A stretch of 64,000 nt of DNA. It comes from Veillonella sp. VA137. Lineage in GTDB: Bacteria > Bacillota > Negativicutes > Veillonellales > Veillonellaceae. Position 1 is the first letter of the stretch, and each line of letters starts with the position of its first letter. The stretch lies in contig NZ_RQVK01000008.1 in assembly GCF_003992015.1 (NCBI RefSeq), forward strand, positions 1 through 64,000, read 5' to 3'. Of this stretch, positions 1 through 10,900 are shown piece after piece. Made by a program: the position numbers and the translations under genes. The notes below the pieces were generated by a model. That model had not been told where the DNA came from. It made no database searches and worked only from the letters and a program-made list of their open reading frames with translations.

Positions 1-3000
1 TATTTGGAGCAAATCCAAGCAATGCTACATCGTAGTATCTGAAGTAGCAAAAAACACGACAGGTAAAAAGAAAATCGCTGTAGCTAGTGTATTGGCAGCA
101 TTGACAGTGGGTGCGCAAGTAGCGACAGTGCAAGCGGCCATTCCAGAAGGGACTGCGACAAATGGAGCGGCCCTAGCTATCGGTAACAATGTTAAAGTCA
201 GCAATGATAGTTCCACCGGTGTTGGTAAAGATATTGAAGTAACAAGACGCTTCGCGGTAGCTGTCGGATTTGGCGTTAAGGCATCCGCAGATAATGCTGT
301 GGCAATTGGATCGGGTGCTCGATTTGGGACAATACAAGCCAATGGTAATGATAGTATTGCTATAGGAACTCGTGCAGAAGCAGGTATGCAAAGTTCTATC
401 GCTATTGGTCGTTTGAGCCGTGCTGTCACAGGTGAAAAAGGCGTGGCCATCGGTAATGAAGCGGTGACAACGGCGTTGTCTGCCATTGCAATTGGTAATA
501 AAGTGAATGCTACGAAGGATACTGCCATTAGTATTGGTAACGAATCCAACGCCACTGGAACAGCAGCAGCTGCCTATGGTAACAAAGCACAAGCAACAGC
601 AGATAGCACGGTAGCAGTGGGTGATGAATCTAAAGCTACAGGCGCTAATGCTACAGCAGTAGGTAAATCCAGTGAAGCTTCACAAGATAGTGCATTAGCT
701 GCTGGTAATGGTGCTAGTGCCACAGCAACAGGTACAGTAGCAGTTGGTAAAAATGCATCTGCTAGCGGTGTGCAATCCGTTGCTATCGGTAGTGCTGGTG
801 CCGATGCAGCAGAAGCTCCAGCAGCGTCTGGCACACAATCTATCGCAATTGGTACAAAAACAGTAGCTAATAGTGGTAATGCTATTGCTATCGGTTCTGA
901 TGCAAAAGCAACAGGTGTTAGTGCAGTATCTATCGGTTTATCTACAGTAGCCAAAGAACAGGGTGCTACAGCTGTCGGTACAAATGTTAAAGTTGAAACT
1001 AACAAAGCGGTAGGTATCGGTTTCGATATTAACGTTCGTCAAGCAGGTGCTACAAATATTGGTTATAAATCTGATAATGATGCAAACCAAGCAGTAGCCA
1101 TTGGTGCTCGAAATAGTGTGGCAGCGGATGCTCAATATGGTACAGCAGTAGGTTATTTCACACGAGTTACTGCTAAAAATGCTATTGCTATCGGTTCTAG
1201 TAACGACAATAACGGTAACAGTGATGCAGGTAAAGTATTAGCATCTGCTGAAAGTGCAGTAGCTATCGGTACATCTGCTCATGCAGAAGCAACTAGCGCA
1301 GTAGCAATTGGTACAAAAGCGAAAGCACAATTGGCTCACTCCGTAGCATTAGGTGAAGGTTCTACAACAACAGAGGCTGATGGCAATGCTACAACTGGTT
1401 ACTTAACAAACGATGCTGTTAATAACACTGGTAATGGTATCATCTCCGTAGGTAATGGTGGCACTATCCTTCGTCGTATCACTAGCGTTGCTAGTGGTAC
1501 AAATGATAACGATGCTGTGAACGTAAAACAATTGAAAGCATTACGTAACGCATCTCTAAGTACAATTTCAGTAGTAAATGGTGCTACATCTACAGACTTA
1601 GTGCCTAACACAACAGAAGGTGCTGCAGATGCTCATAAAGTAAAATTAGTTGCTGGTAAAAATATTACCTTAACAGCAAATGGAAATGCGGTAACAATCG
1701 CATCTAAGAGCGAAGTAAATTCCATTACTAGCGGCAATGATGATGCTATCTCTATCAATACAGGTGCAGATGGCAAAGTCAGTGTAACTCCTAACTTGGC
1801 GACTGATGTAAATGCAGCTGGCGATGCCAATAAATTGGTAACAGCTGGTAAAGTAAAAGAAGCATTAGCTGATAAAGTAGGTACAGCAAAATTAAATGAA
1901 GAATTAGCGAAAAAAGCGAATGCTGCAGATATCACTAATTTAACAAGCAATAAATTAGACAAAACTGCTGAACTACATGTGAAAAAAGGTACGTATGCTG
2001 TAGCTGATGATGGATCTGTAACATTGGACAAAGCAGATGGCACAGGCACTGTGAAAGCTGATGAAGCAGTAAAAATCACTGGTTTGGCAAGCAAAGCAAA
2101 ATTAGATGAATTAAAAACAGAAGTAGATAAAAAAGCAAGCAAAACTGATTTAGATACAAAAATCGGTGAAGTTAATGCTGAATTAGCTACGAAAGTAAGT
2201 AATGATACTTTCAGAGACGAAATGGCTAAAAAGGCTGATTTAAAAGCCATAAGCGACTTGAAAGATGTATTGGCTGGCAAAGTAGATACAGCAGCACTTG
2301 ATAAAATAGTAGCGGCCATGGGTAATAAAGTTGATGAAACTGAATTAAATGAACGTTTAAAAGCAGAAAAAGCTGAAAATGCAGCAGCTCTTAAAAAGGC
2401 TGTAGATGCTGCTAAAGCAACCTCTGATACAGGTGTGAATGAGTTAAAAGCAGGTAAACTTGATAAAACGGCTGAATTACATGTTGTCAAAGGCGAATAT
2501 GAAGTAGATACTGAAGGCAATGTAACTTTGAAAAAAGCTAATGGTGAAAATACCGAAGTCGCAGATGAGAATGTTGTGATCAAAGGTGTAGCGTCTAAAG
2601 CTAAATTAAAAGACGTAGCTGATAAAGTAACGGCAGCTGAAGGTGATATCACTACATTAAAAGCTGGCGTGAAAGAAAATAAAGATGGCTTAGCTGGGTT
2701 AACAACAAAAGTTGATGATGTTAAAGCAACTGCTGATAAAGCAAAAGACGATCTTGGTAAATTAACAACTAAAGTTGAAGGTATCGGTAACACAGTGGCT
2801 GAGCAAGGCGAAAAAATCAAGGCACAAGGCGACAAAATTGCTGATATTGAAAAAAATATCGCTGATAACGTAGTAACAAATGATTCTATGGCAGGTAAAT
2901 TAGCGGAGCTAAAAACTGAATTAGGTACTAACACAGTATTACATTTTGCTGGTGACAAAACTATCGATGACAAAGGCACAGCAGATGATACTGCGGATGA

Positions 3001-5005
3001 TGACAATACTGCATCTAAATTATCCTTGAACTTAAAAGATCAAACATTAAAAGTAAAAGGTGCTACTGATGAAATCACAACAACAGCTAAAGGTGATACC
3101 ATCACAGTTGGTTTATCTGATAAGGTAAAGGAAGATTTGGCTAAAATTGCTAAGCTTGGTGATACAACAGCTGATGGACGTGATGGTGTGAATGGTACAG
3201 CGAAAGATACTGGTTTAACTGGTCAAGATGGTTTGAATGGTAAAACATTAACAGACAAAGTGAATGCATTGCGTAATGGTGAAGCTGGTTCTGTTGTATA
3301 CACTGATGCTGATGGTAAACGTTTAGTGAAAGCTAATGATGGTAAATATTACTTAGCTAAAGATGTGGACGAAGATGGTAATAAAGTGGGTGCAGCTAAA
3401 CCTGTAGAAGGCGATAAACTAAAAGCTAGTGTAGTGAATCCTGATGGTTCCACTAACCCAACTACATTATCCAATTTGAAGGATGGAAAAATTGCTGCTG
3501 GCTCCAAAGATGCTGTGACTGGTAACCAATTGCATGCAGCAAAGGCTGAAGTTGCTAAATATCTTGGTGGTGGTGCAACTGTAGATGAAAATGGTAATGT
3601 AACAGAACCAACGTTTACAGTAAAAGATAAAGACAATAAAGACGTTCAGGCTCATACCGTAGGAGATGCTTTATCTACTATGAATGAACGCTTAAACAAT
3701 GCTAGCTCTGCAGCAGCGGCTGATATTAAGCAATTAAAAGATATGGATGGCTTAAGCGATAAAGGTAAAAATGCTATCAAAGATCTAGCAAAAGATGCTA
3801 TCGATGTTAAAGGTGATAAAAACATTACCGTTACCTATAAAGAGGTAGATGGTGTTAAAACATTCTATACAACATTGAGCGAAAAAATTACTCTTGGTAA
3901 ACATGATGCTAACGATCCTGATGGAGATCATTCTAACGACCCAGGTGTGGAACTTGATGGACACGAAGGAACTATCGTAGCTGGTGATCCAAATGGTAAT
4001 ACAGCTGTTAAAATCGACGGTAAAGACGGTAGCGTAACAGCTGGTAAAGACGATAAACAAGTTAAGCTAGATGGTGAACATGGTAAAGTAACTGTAGGCA
4101 ACCCAACAGGCGACAAATTTGTTGAACTTGATGCAACAACTGGTGGTGTACAAGCAAATAAAGTAACTGCAGGAAAAGATGATAAAGCAGTATCTTTAGA
4201 TGGCGATAACGGCACTATTACAGCTGGTAAAGGTCCAAATGCTGTTGCTATTGATGGCACTAAAGCGCAAATCACAGCTGGTGAAGGCGAAAATAAAGTA
4301 GGTATCGATGGTACAACTGGTAGTGTAACAGCTAAAACTGTAAATGCTAAAACTGCTGAATTTGGTGCTCCAGTGGATAAAGATGGAAAACAAGCTAATG
4401 GCACAAGCAAAACTACTATCAATAATGATGGTATCTCCGTTAAGAGTGTAGATGCTAATGGTAAAGAATCCACTATCACTATCAAAGATGGTAAGATCAC
4501 CGGCTTACAAGCTGGCACTGGTGCTAACGATGTAGCTACTGTTGGTCAAGTTCAAGAAGAGATTGCTAAAACTACGGGTCAATTAGGTCAAGCGTTAGAA
4601 AAAACTACGCAACGCGTGAACGAAGTAGGTGCACATTCTGCAGCATTGGCAGCAATGAACCCATTGAGCTACGATCCATTGAGAAAATCTCAAATCATGG
4701 CAGGTGTTGGTTCTTACTCTGGTAATCAAGCATTAGCATTAGGTATTGCTCACTATGCAAATGAAAACTTTATGGTTACAGCTGGATTCACAATGGGATC
4801 TGGTAAGAGCATGGCAAATCTTGGCGCTACATATCGCTTCGGTAGTGGAGAACATGATGATCTTCCGGAACGTTACAAAGGTGGTCCAATCTCCTCCGTA
4901 TATGTAATGCAAGATGAAGTGACAGCATTAAGAGCAGAAAACGCTGAAATGAAAGATCAAATTAAAATGCTTATGCAACGAATTGATATGTTAGCTAGTA
5001 AGTAA
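1..5005 (+). CDS. Trimeric autotransporter adhesin (YadA family), 5' end outside the window
   Basis: This is a large surface adhesin that should trimerise and anchor in the outer membrane. The reading frame is open from base 2. The first visible codons match codon 8 onward of the paralogue starting at 5755, so about 20 bases and seven residues are missing; the full protein would be about 1,674 residues. Order of parts: an extended signal peptide region with a hydrophobic core ending near VQAA; a head of many AVAIG-type YadA repeats (to about base 1450); a neck with SVASGTNDNDAVNVKQLK; a long coiled-coil stalk with two ELHV modules (about 1950-2610); Gly/Asp-rich ITAG-type repeats (about 3960-4345); and a YadA-type barrel (about 4640-4850) ending in GATYRFG. 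About 55 further residues follow the barrel and form a heptad-like coil. The family is certain; the binding target cannot be read from the sequence. Confidence 0.95.
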   Translation, partial: IWSKSKQCYIVVSEVAKNTTGKKKIAVASVLAALTVGAQVATVQAAIPEGTATNGAALAIGNNVKVSNDSSTGVGKDIEVTRRFAVAVGFGVKASADNAVAIGSGARFGTIQANGNDSIAIGTRAEAGMQSSIAIGRLSRAVTGEKGVAIGNEAVTTALSAIAIGNKVNATKDTAISIGNESNATGTAAAAYGNKAQATADSTVAVGDESKATGANATAVGKSSEASQDSALAAGNGASATATGTVAVGKNASASGVQSVAIGSAGADAAEAPAASGTQSIAIGTKTVANSGNAIAIGSDAKATGVSAVSIGLSTVAKEQGATAVGTNVKVETNKAVGIGFDINVRQAGATNIGYKSDNDANQAVAIGARNSVAADAQYGTAVGYFTRVTAKNAIAIGSSNDNNGNSDAGKVLASAESAVAIGTSAHAEATSAVAIGTKAKAQLAHSVALGEGSTTTEADGNATTGYLTNDAVNNTGNGIISVGNGGTILRRITSVASGTNDNDAVNVKQLKALRNASLSTISVVNGATSTDLVPNTTEGAADAHKVKLVAGKNITLTANGNAVTIASKSEVNSITSGNDDAISINTGADGKVSVTPNLATDVNAAGDANKLVTAGKVKEALADKVGTAKLNEELAKKANAADITNLTSNKLDKTAELHVKKGTYAVADDGSVTLDKADGTGTVKADEAVKITGLASKAKLDELKTEVDKKASKTDLDTKIGEVNAELATKVSNDTFRDEMAKKADLKAISDLKDVLAGKVDTAALDKIVAAMGNKVDETELNERLKAEKAENAAALKKAVDAAKATSDTGVNELKAGKLDKTAELHVVKGEYEVDTEGNVTLKKANGENTEVADENVVIKGVASKAKLKDVADKVTAAEGDITTLKAGVKENKDGLAGLTTKVDDVKATADKAKDDLGKLTTKVEGIGNTVAEQGEKIKAQGDKIADIEKNIADNVVTNDSMAGKLAELKTELGTNTVLHFAGDKTIDDKGTADDTADDDNTASKLSLNLKDQTLKVKGATDEITTTAKGDTITVGLSDKVKEDLAKIAKLGDTTADGRDGVNGTAKDTGLTGQDGLNGKTLTDKVNALRNGEAGSVVYTDADGKRLVKANDGKYYLAKDVDEDGNKVGAAKPVEGDKLKASVVNPDGSTNPTTLSNLKDGKIAAGSKDAVTGNQLHAAKAEVAKYLGGGATVDENGNVTEPTFTVKDKDNKDVQAHTVGDALSTMNERLNNASSAAAADIKQLKDMDGLSDKGKNAIKDLAKDAIDVKGDKNITVTYKEVDGVKTFYTTLSEKITLGKHDANDPDGDHSNDPGVELDGHEGTIVAGDPNGNTAVKIDGKDGSVTAGKDDKQVKLDGEHGKVTVGNPTGDKFVELDATTGGVQANKVTAGKDDKAVSLDGDNGTITAGKGPNAVAIDGTKAQITAGEGENKVGIDGTTGSVTAKTVNAKTAEFGAPVDKDGKQANGTSKTTINNDGISVKSVDANGKESTITIKDGKITGLQAGTGANDVATVGQVQEEIAKTTGQLGQALEKTTQRVNEVGAHSAALAAMNPLSYDPLRKSQIMAGVGSYSGNQALALGIAHYANENFMVTAGFTMGSGKSMANLGATYRFGSGEHDDLPERYKGGPISSVYVMQDEVTALRAENAEMKDQIKMLMQRIDMLASK

Positions 5006-5111
5006 CTAGAATCACAGGCAAATAGTATGGCTCATAGATACTAGAATTTTCTAAACGAGCCTCTAACACCTAGGTCTACGTACGAGCAACGAAGAATACA
5101 AAAAAACAAAC

Positions 5112-5143
5112 AGACACCTAGTCGAAAGACTGGGTGTCTTTTT
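5112..5143 (+). terminator. Rho-independent terminator of the first adhesin gene
   Basis: Arms AGACACCTAGTC and GACTGGGTGTCT pair around a GAAA loop with one G-U pair, and a T run follows. It lies about 105 bases after the stop codon. Confidence 0.9.
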
Positions 5144-5483
5144 GTATGTGCAACATAAAACGGATGATACGATATATTTAAACCCATCTTGAAATAATTT
5201 TGTACTTACTCATCTTATCTTCGTGAAGATATTGCATAATATCTACATCGAAAAATACGAATAAACTATACTGCATAAAATTAACAAAACGTGCTATTCA
5301 AGTGAGTGAGGTTTAATTATAACTAAGTTGCATAAACTTTTGATAATTACCGCATTGAAAAACATATATATAATAGGTATAATTTAAATGTATAAAATAC
5401 AGTAGGAGTTAGATACTTGATTATAAAGGTCACGAATGAGCGTTTAGTAGAGTCATCAAAACGTGTAACTTGTGATAAAAATA

Positions 5484-5491
5484 GGGGGGGG
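5484..5491. repeat. Poly-G tract (G8) upstream of the second adhesin promoter
   Basis: Eight consecutive G residues sit in otherwise AT-rich DNA, 57 bases before the -35 box of the adhesin gene at 5755. Runs of this kind are prone to slipped-strand length change. No gene reads through it. Confidence 0.85.
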
Positions 5492-5548
5492 TAAATAGTT
5501 CTTTCCTATATTTATTGCAAAAAGTGTATAAATTAATCAAAACAAGTA

Positions 5549-5577
5549 TTGATACTTTTCGATGTATTGGGTATAAT
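5549..5577 (+). promoter_or_regulatory. Promoter of the second adhesin gene
   Basis: TTGATA (5549-5554) and TATAAT (5572-5577) are separated by 17 bases. The expected start point is near 5584, which gives a long leader before the ATG at 5755. The ribosome site GGAGG (5739-5743) lies 11 bases from the ATG, a little further than usual. Confidence 0.75.
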
Positions 5578-5754
5578 ATACTAAACAATATGTGTGATTA
5601 TGTAATAGGTCTATAACCTATATATAAATGAAACACATGAAAAAACATTAAGTATGTAAACAACTAGCTAACAATGTATATTAGCTGGCATAACAAAAGT
5701 AATTTCGTATAGTTATTTTTTTGGTGATTAGTACAACAGGAGGAAACATCACAA

Positions 5755-7971
5755 ATGAACAAGTTATTCAAAGTTATTTGGAGCAAATCCAAGCAATGCT
5801 ACATCGTAGTATCTGAAGTAGCAAAAAACACGACAGGTAAAAAGAAAATTGCTGTAGCTAGCGTATTGGCTGCATTGACAGTAAGTGCGCAAGTAGCAAC
5901 GATTCAAGCGGCGATTCCAGAGGGTACAAGAAACGGCGGTGCTTCCTTAGCATTGGTAAATAGCGCAACAGCTACAGGTTCTGGTGCAATGGCAATTGGT
6001 GAAACAGCAGCAGCAGGTGCTACTAACTCTCTTGCAGTGGGTACTAACACAGTGGCTAATAGCGGTGGATCGTTAGCCATTGGTAATAATTCCAAATCCA
6101 CAGGTGTAGATGCAGTAGCCGTAGGTTCTGGAGCGATTGCAAAAGAACAGGGCGCTGTTGCACTTGGTAATAATGTGCAAGTATTGACTAACAAAGCAGT
6201 TGGTGTAGGTTTCGATATCAATGTACGTAGTGCAGGTGCGTCAAACATCGGTTATAAATCTGATGTAGATGCGAACCAAGCAACAAGTATCGGTGCACGA
6301 AATAGTATTTCAGCCGACGCACAATATGGTAGTGCATTAGGTTATTTCGTAAAAGTAACTGCTAAAAATGCGGTAGCCATCGGTTCCAGTAATGATAACA
6401 GAGGTAACAGTGATTCAGGTAGAACATTGGCATCTGGAGTAAGCGCAGTAGCTATCGGTACATCTACTCATGCGGAAGGATTACACTCTCTCGGTATGGG
6501 TACTTTTGCAGCAGCAACAGCTGAAAACTCAATCTCCTTTGGTACAAGTTCATCCGCTAGCGGTGTACAATCCATTGCCATCGGTAGTGCTATGAGAGGC
6601 GCAGATGCTCCTAATGCATCTGGTGAAAAATCCATTGCGATTGGTACAAATACATCTGCGAATTCTGCTACTGCCCTTGCTATGGGTTCCACAGCAACAG
6701 CATCTGGTGTAGCAGCTACGGCTGTCGGTACTGATGTATTAGCAAAAGAACAGGGCGCTACAGCAATTGGTAATGAAGTTAAAGTAGAAACTAATAAAGC
6801 AGTAGGTATTGGTTACAAACTTAACGTAAAACAAGCAGGTGCTACTAACATTGGTTATACATCTGATGTATTTGCAAACCAAGCCCTAAGCGTGGGTGCT
6901 CGAAACACAGTAGAAGAAAATGCACAATATGGTACTGCACTTGGTTATTTCGTAAAAGTAACTGGTAAAAACGGTGTAGCTATCGGTTCCAGTAACGATA
7001 ACAACGGAAACAGCGATGAAGGTAGAACATTATCTTCCGCAGATAGTGCAGTAGCAATCGGTACATCTGCTCATGCAGAAGCAACTAGCTCCGTAGCAAT
7101 TGGTACAAAAGCGAAAGCACAATTGGCTCACTCCGTAGCATTGGGTGAAGGTTCCACAACAACAGAAGCTGACGGCAATGCCACAACTGGTTACTTAACA
7201 AAAGATGCTGTGAATAACACTGGTAATGGTATCATCTCCGTAGGTAATGGTGGCAGCATTGTTCGTCGTATCACTAGCGTTGCCAGCGGTACAAATGATA
7301 ACGATGCAGTGAATGTAAAACAATTGAAAGCATTACGTAACGCATCTCTAAGCACAGTAACAGTAGTAAATGGTGCTACATCTACAGACTTAGTGCCTAA
7401 CACAACAGAAGGTGCTACAGACGCTAATAAAGTAAAATTAGTAGCAGGTAAAAACATCACGTTAACAGCGAATGGTAACTCTGTAACAATCGATGCTAAA
7501 GGTGGAGCAGGCTCTATTGAAAGTGGCAACAGTGATGCTATCTCTGTTAACACAAGTGCAGATGGCAAAGTAAGTGTGACTCCTAACTTGGCATCCAACG
7601 TGAATGCAGCTGGCGATGCAAACAAATTGGTAACAGCTGGTAAAGTAAAAGAAGCTTTAGCTGACAAAGTAAGCAATGACAAATTAAATACAGAATTAGC
7701 GAAAAAAGCAAATGCTGCTGATGTAACTAATTTGACAAACAATAAATTAGATAAAACAGCTGAATTACATGTGAAAAAAGGTACATATGCTGTAGCTACT
7801 GATGGATCTGTAACATTGGACAAAGCAGATGGCGCAGGTACTGTGAAAGCTGATGAAGCAGTAAAAATCACTGGTTTAGCAAGCAAAGCAAAATTAGATG
7901 AATTAAAAACTGCTGTTGACGGTAAAGCTGACAAATCCTATGTAGACACTGAGCTTGGTAAAAAAAGCTAG
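5755..7971 (+). pseudogene. Trimeric autotransporter adhesin, N-terminal part, cut by a frameshift in an A7 run
   Basis: This reading frame encodes the signal peptide, head and first stalk part of a second YadA-type adhesin. It starts MNKLFKVIWSKSK, an extended signal peptide region nearly identical to that of the first gene, and contains AVAIG head repeats, the neck SVASGTNDNDAVNVKQLK and one ELHV stalk module (about 7743-7895). It stops at TAG 7969-7971 directly after seven A residues (7960-7966). Skipping one A joins it in frame with the following open frame, giving a protein of about 1,950 residues. The same words, GAGCTTGGT plus an A run, recur near 8311 with six A, so A6 is the likely functional state. 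As written the product would lack a membrane anchor and could not reach the surface. A phase-variable OFF state and a base-calling error both explain this. Confidence 0.85.
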
Positions 7972-10900
7972 CACAGCTGATATGAACGCAGCGTTGGCTG
8001 ATAAAGTAAGCACAGCAAAATTAAATGAAGAATTAGGCAAAAAAGCAAATGCTGCTGATATTACTAACTTAACAGCTGATAAAGTAAGCAAAGCAGACGA
8101 ATTGCATGTGAAAAAAGGTACATACGATGTATCTGATGCTGGTACTGTAACTTTGAAAAAAGTAAATGGTACTGGTACTGAAGCAGCAGGAGAAGATGTT
8201 ATCATCCAAGGTCTTGCAAGAAAAGCTGAAATTACTGCGATTAACACAGAATTAGCTAAAAAAGTAAGCAAAGACGATTTCGCAGCTGAGAAAAACCGTG
8301 TGAATACTGAGCTTGGTAAAAAATTAGATACGGCTACATTTGAAGCAGAAAAAGCAACATTGGCAACGCGTGATGACATCAATTCATTGAAAGAAGTAAT
8401 CGGCAATAAACTTGATAAAGATACAGCTGATAAATTTATCGCAGGTATGGGCAACAAAGTATCTACTGAAGATTTAAATAAAAAATTAGCAGCTGCAGAT
8501 AAAGCGAATAGTGATAAATTAGATGCAGCTAAAGAAGAGTTGAACAATGCTATTACAAATGCTACTGCTGATAAAGTAAGCAAAGCTGACGAATTGCATG
8601 TAGTGGCAGATACGTATGAAGTAGATCAAACAGCTGGTACTGTTACATTACGCCAAGAAAATGGCTTGAACGAACCAAAAGCTGATAAAAACTTCACAAT
8701 TTCTGGTATTGCAACTAAAAAAGATGTGACTGATTTAACAACTAAAATCAATGCAAAAGCAGATCAAACAGCTGTAGATGCATTGACTACAGAAGTAGGC
8801 AAAAAAGCAGATGCAGCCGATGTAACTGAAAAATTAGCTAAAAAAGCTGATGCAGCAACTGTAACAGCAGAATTAGCTAAAAAAGCGGATGCTGACACAG
8901 TTAATGCAGCGATTGCGAACATGAGTGGTAACAAAGTCGATAAAACTGATGAGTTACATGTGAAAACTGGAAACCCATATACAGTAGATGCTGATGGCAA
9001 CGTGACTTTAAAACAAGAAAATGGCGAAGGAACAGAAGCAGCTGGTAAAGATATTGTGATTGAAGGTATCGCATCCAAAGCTAAATTAGAAGCTTTAGAC
9101 ACTCGTGTAGGCACAGCTGAAGGTAAGATTGATACATTAGAAGGAAAAGTAGCAACTAACGAAGAAAAATTAGGTAAACTTGATGACAAGTTAACTGATG
9201 TAAAAGCTCTTGCAGATGAGAATAAAGGTAAAGTCGATGCATTAACAACAAAAGTTGGTACTCTTAATGACAAATTAACTGATCATGATACAAAACTTGA
9301 CACTGCTAACAATGAAATTGAAGGTATCAAACAAAATATCACTAATAACCTTGCAACTAATGACGCTGTAAATGAAAAATTAGAAAACTTAAAAACTGAG
9401 TTAGGTGCTAATACAGTATTACATTTTGCTGGCGATAAAACTATCGATGATAAGGGTACTGCAGATGATGCTACAGATGATGACAATGATGCACATAAAT
9501 TGTCCTTGAACTTAAAAGATCAAACATTAAAAGTAAAAGGTACTGCTAACGAAATCGAAACAACAGCAAAAGGTGATACAATCACTGTAGGCTTATCTAA
9601 AGCTGTTAAAGATGATTTGGCTAAATTGGCGGGTCTTGGCGATACAACATCCGAAGGTCGTGATGGTAAAGCAGCGACTGGAAAAGCGGCAGATGCAGCA
9701 GATGCAACAGCAGCTGATAAAGGTATCACTGGTCAAGACGGCTTGAATGGCAAAACATTAACTGACAAAGTAAATGCATTGCGTAATGGCGAAGCTGGTC
9801 CTGTAGTGTACACAGATGCTGATGGCAAACGTCTAGTGAAAGCTAATGATGGTAAATACTACTCGGCAGACGATGTTGACGAAACTGGTAATAAAAAAGG
9901 TGCTGCTACACCAGTTACTGGTGATGACCTTCACGCAAGCGTGATGAACCCAGAGGGTGCCGATAAACCAATTACATTATCCAACTTAAAAGATGGAAAA
10001 ATTAAAGCTGACTCTAAAGACGCTGTGACTGGTAACCAATTGCATAAAGTAAGCTCTGGACTAGCAGAGGCACTTGGTGCTACTGTTGCTGAAGATGGCA
10101 CTGTAACAGCTCCTAAGTATGATATTACAGATTCAACTGGTGCAACAACAGCAACTGCCAATAACGTAGGCGATGCATTAAAAGCGCTTAATGATAAATT
10201 GAATAACGCACATGCTGGAACTAGTGAAGATATTACTAAATTAAAAGATTTAGAAGGTCTTACTGCTGAAGGGGAAAAGAAACTCAAAAAATTAGCAGGC
10301 GATGCTGTCGATGTTAAGGGTGACAAAAACATTACTGTTACATATACAATAGAAGATGGAGTTAAAACATTCCATGCTACATTGAGCGAAAAAATTACAT
10401 TTGGCAAACATGATGCAAATGATCCTCATGGCGATCATTCTGATGATCCAGGTGTAGAAGTTGATGGACACGAAGGAACAATCGTGGCTGGTAATCCAGA
10501 TGGCAATACAGCTGTTAAAATCGACGGTAAAGACGGTAGCGTAACAGCTGGCAAAGGTGACAATGAAGTTAAGCTAGATGGTGAACATGGTAAAGTAACT
10601 GTAGGTAATCCAAAAGGCGAAAAATTCGTTGAACTTGATGCAAAAACTGGTGGCGTAAAAGCTAATGAGGGTAACTTCGGATCTCCAGTAGACGATGACG
10701 GTAATCCAACTAAAGCTGGTAAAAATGCTACAAAAATTAATGAAGACGGTGTATCTGTAGTAGGCACAGGTAAAGATGGCAAACCAGCTACAGTAGGTAT
10801 CAAAGATGGTCGTGTAACAGCTGGTGATCCAGTAGATGAAAATGGCATTCCTAAAGAAGCAGGTTCTGCTACATCTATGGATAAAGATGGTTTCTCCGTT

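Larger units (their letters stand above)
5006..5754. other. Intergenic region between the two autotransporter genes
   Basis: This is 749 bases of mostly AT-rich DNA without a credible gene. It contains the terminator of the first adhesin gene (5112-5143), a run of eight G residues (5484-5491), a well-formed promoter (5549-5577) and a 5' untranslated region of roughly 170 bases leading to the second adhesin gene. I see no other gene or repeat. Confidence 0.7.

Noticed and set aside
1633-3006. Long open frames on the minus strand inside the adhesin genes (also 7191-7934, 7903-8583, 10435-11088)
   Set aside because: They lie antisense to real, repetitive coding sequence with strong codon bias, have no ribosome sites, and give Ser/Ala/Leu-rich low-complexity proteins. 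They are frame shadows.
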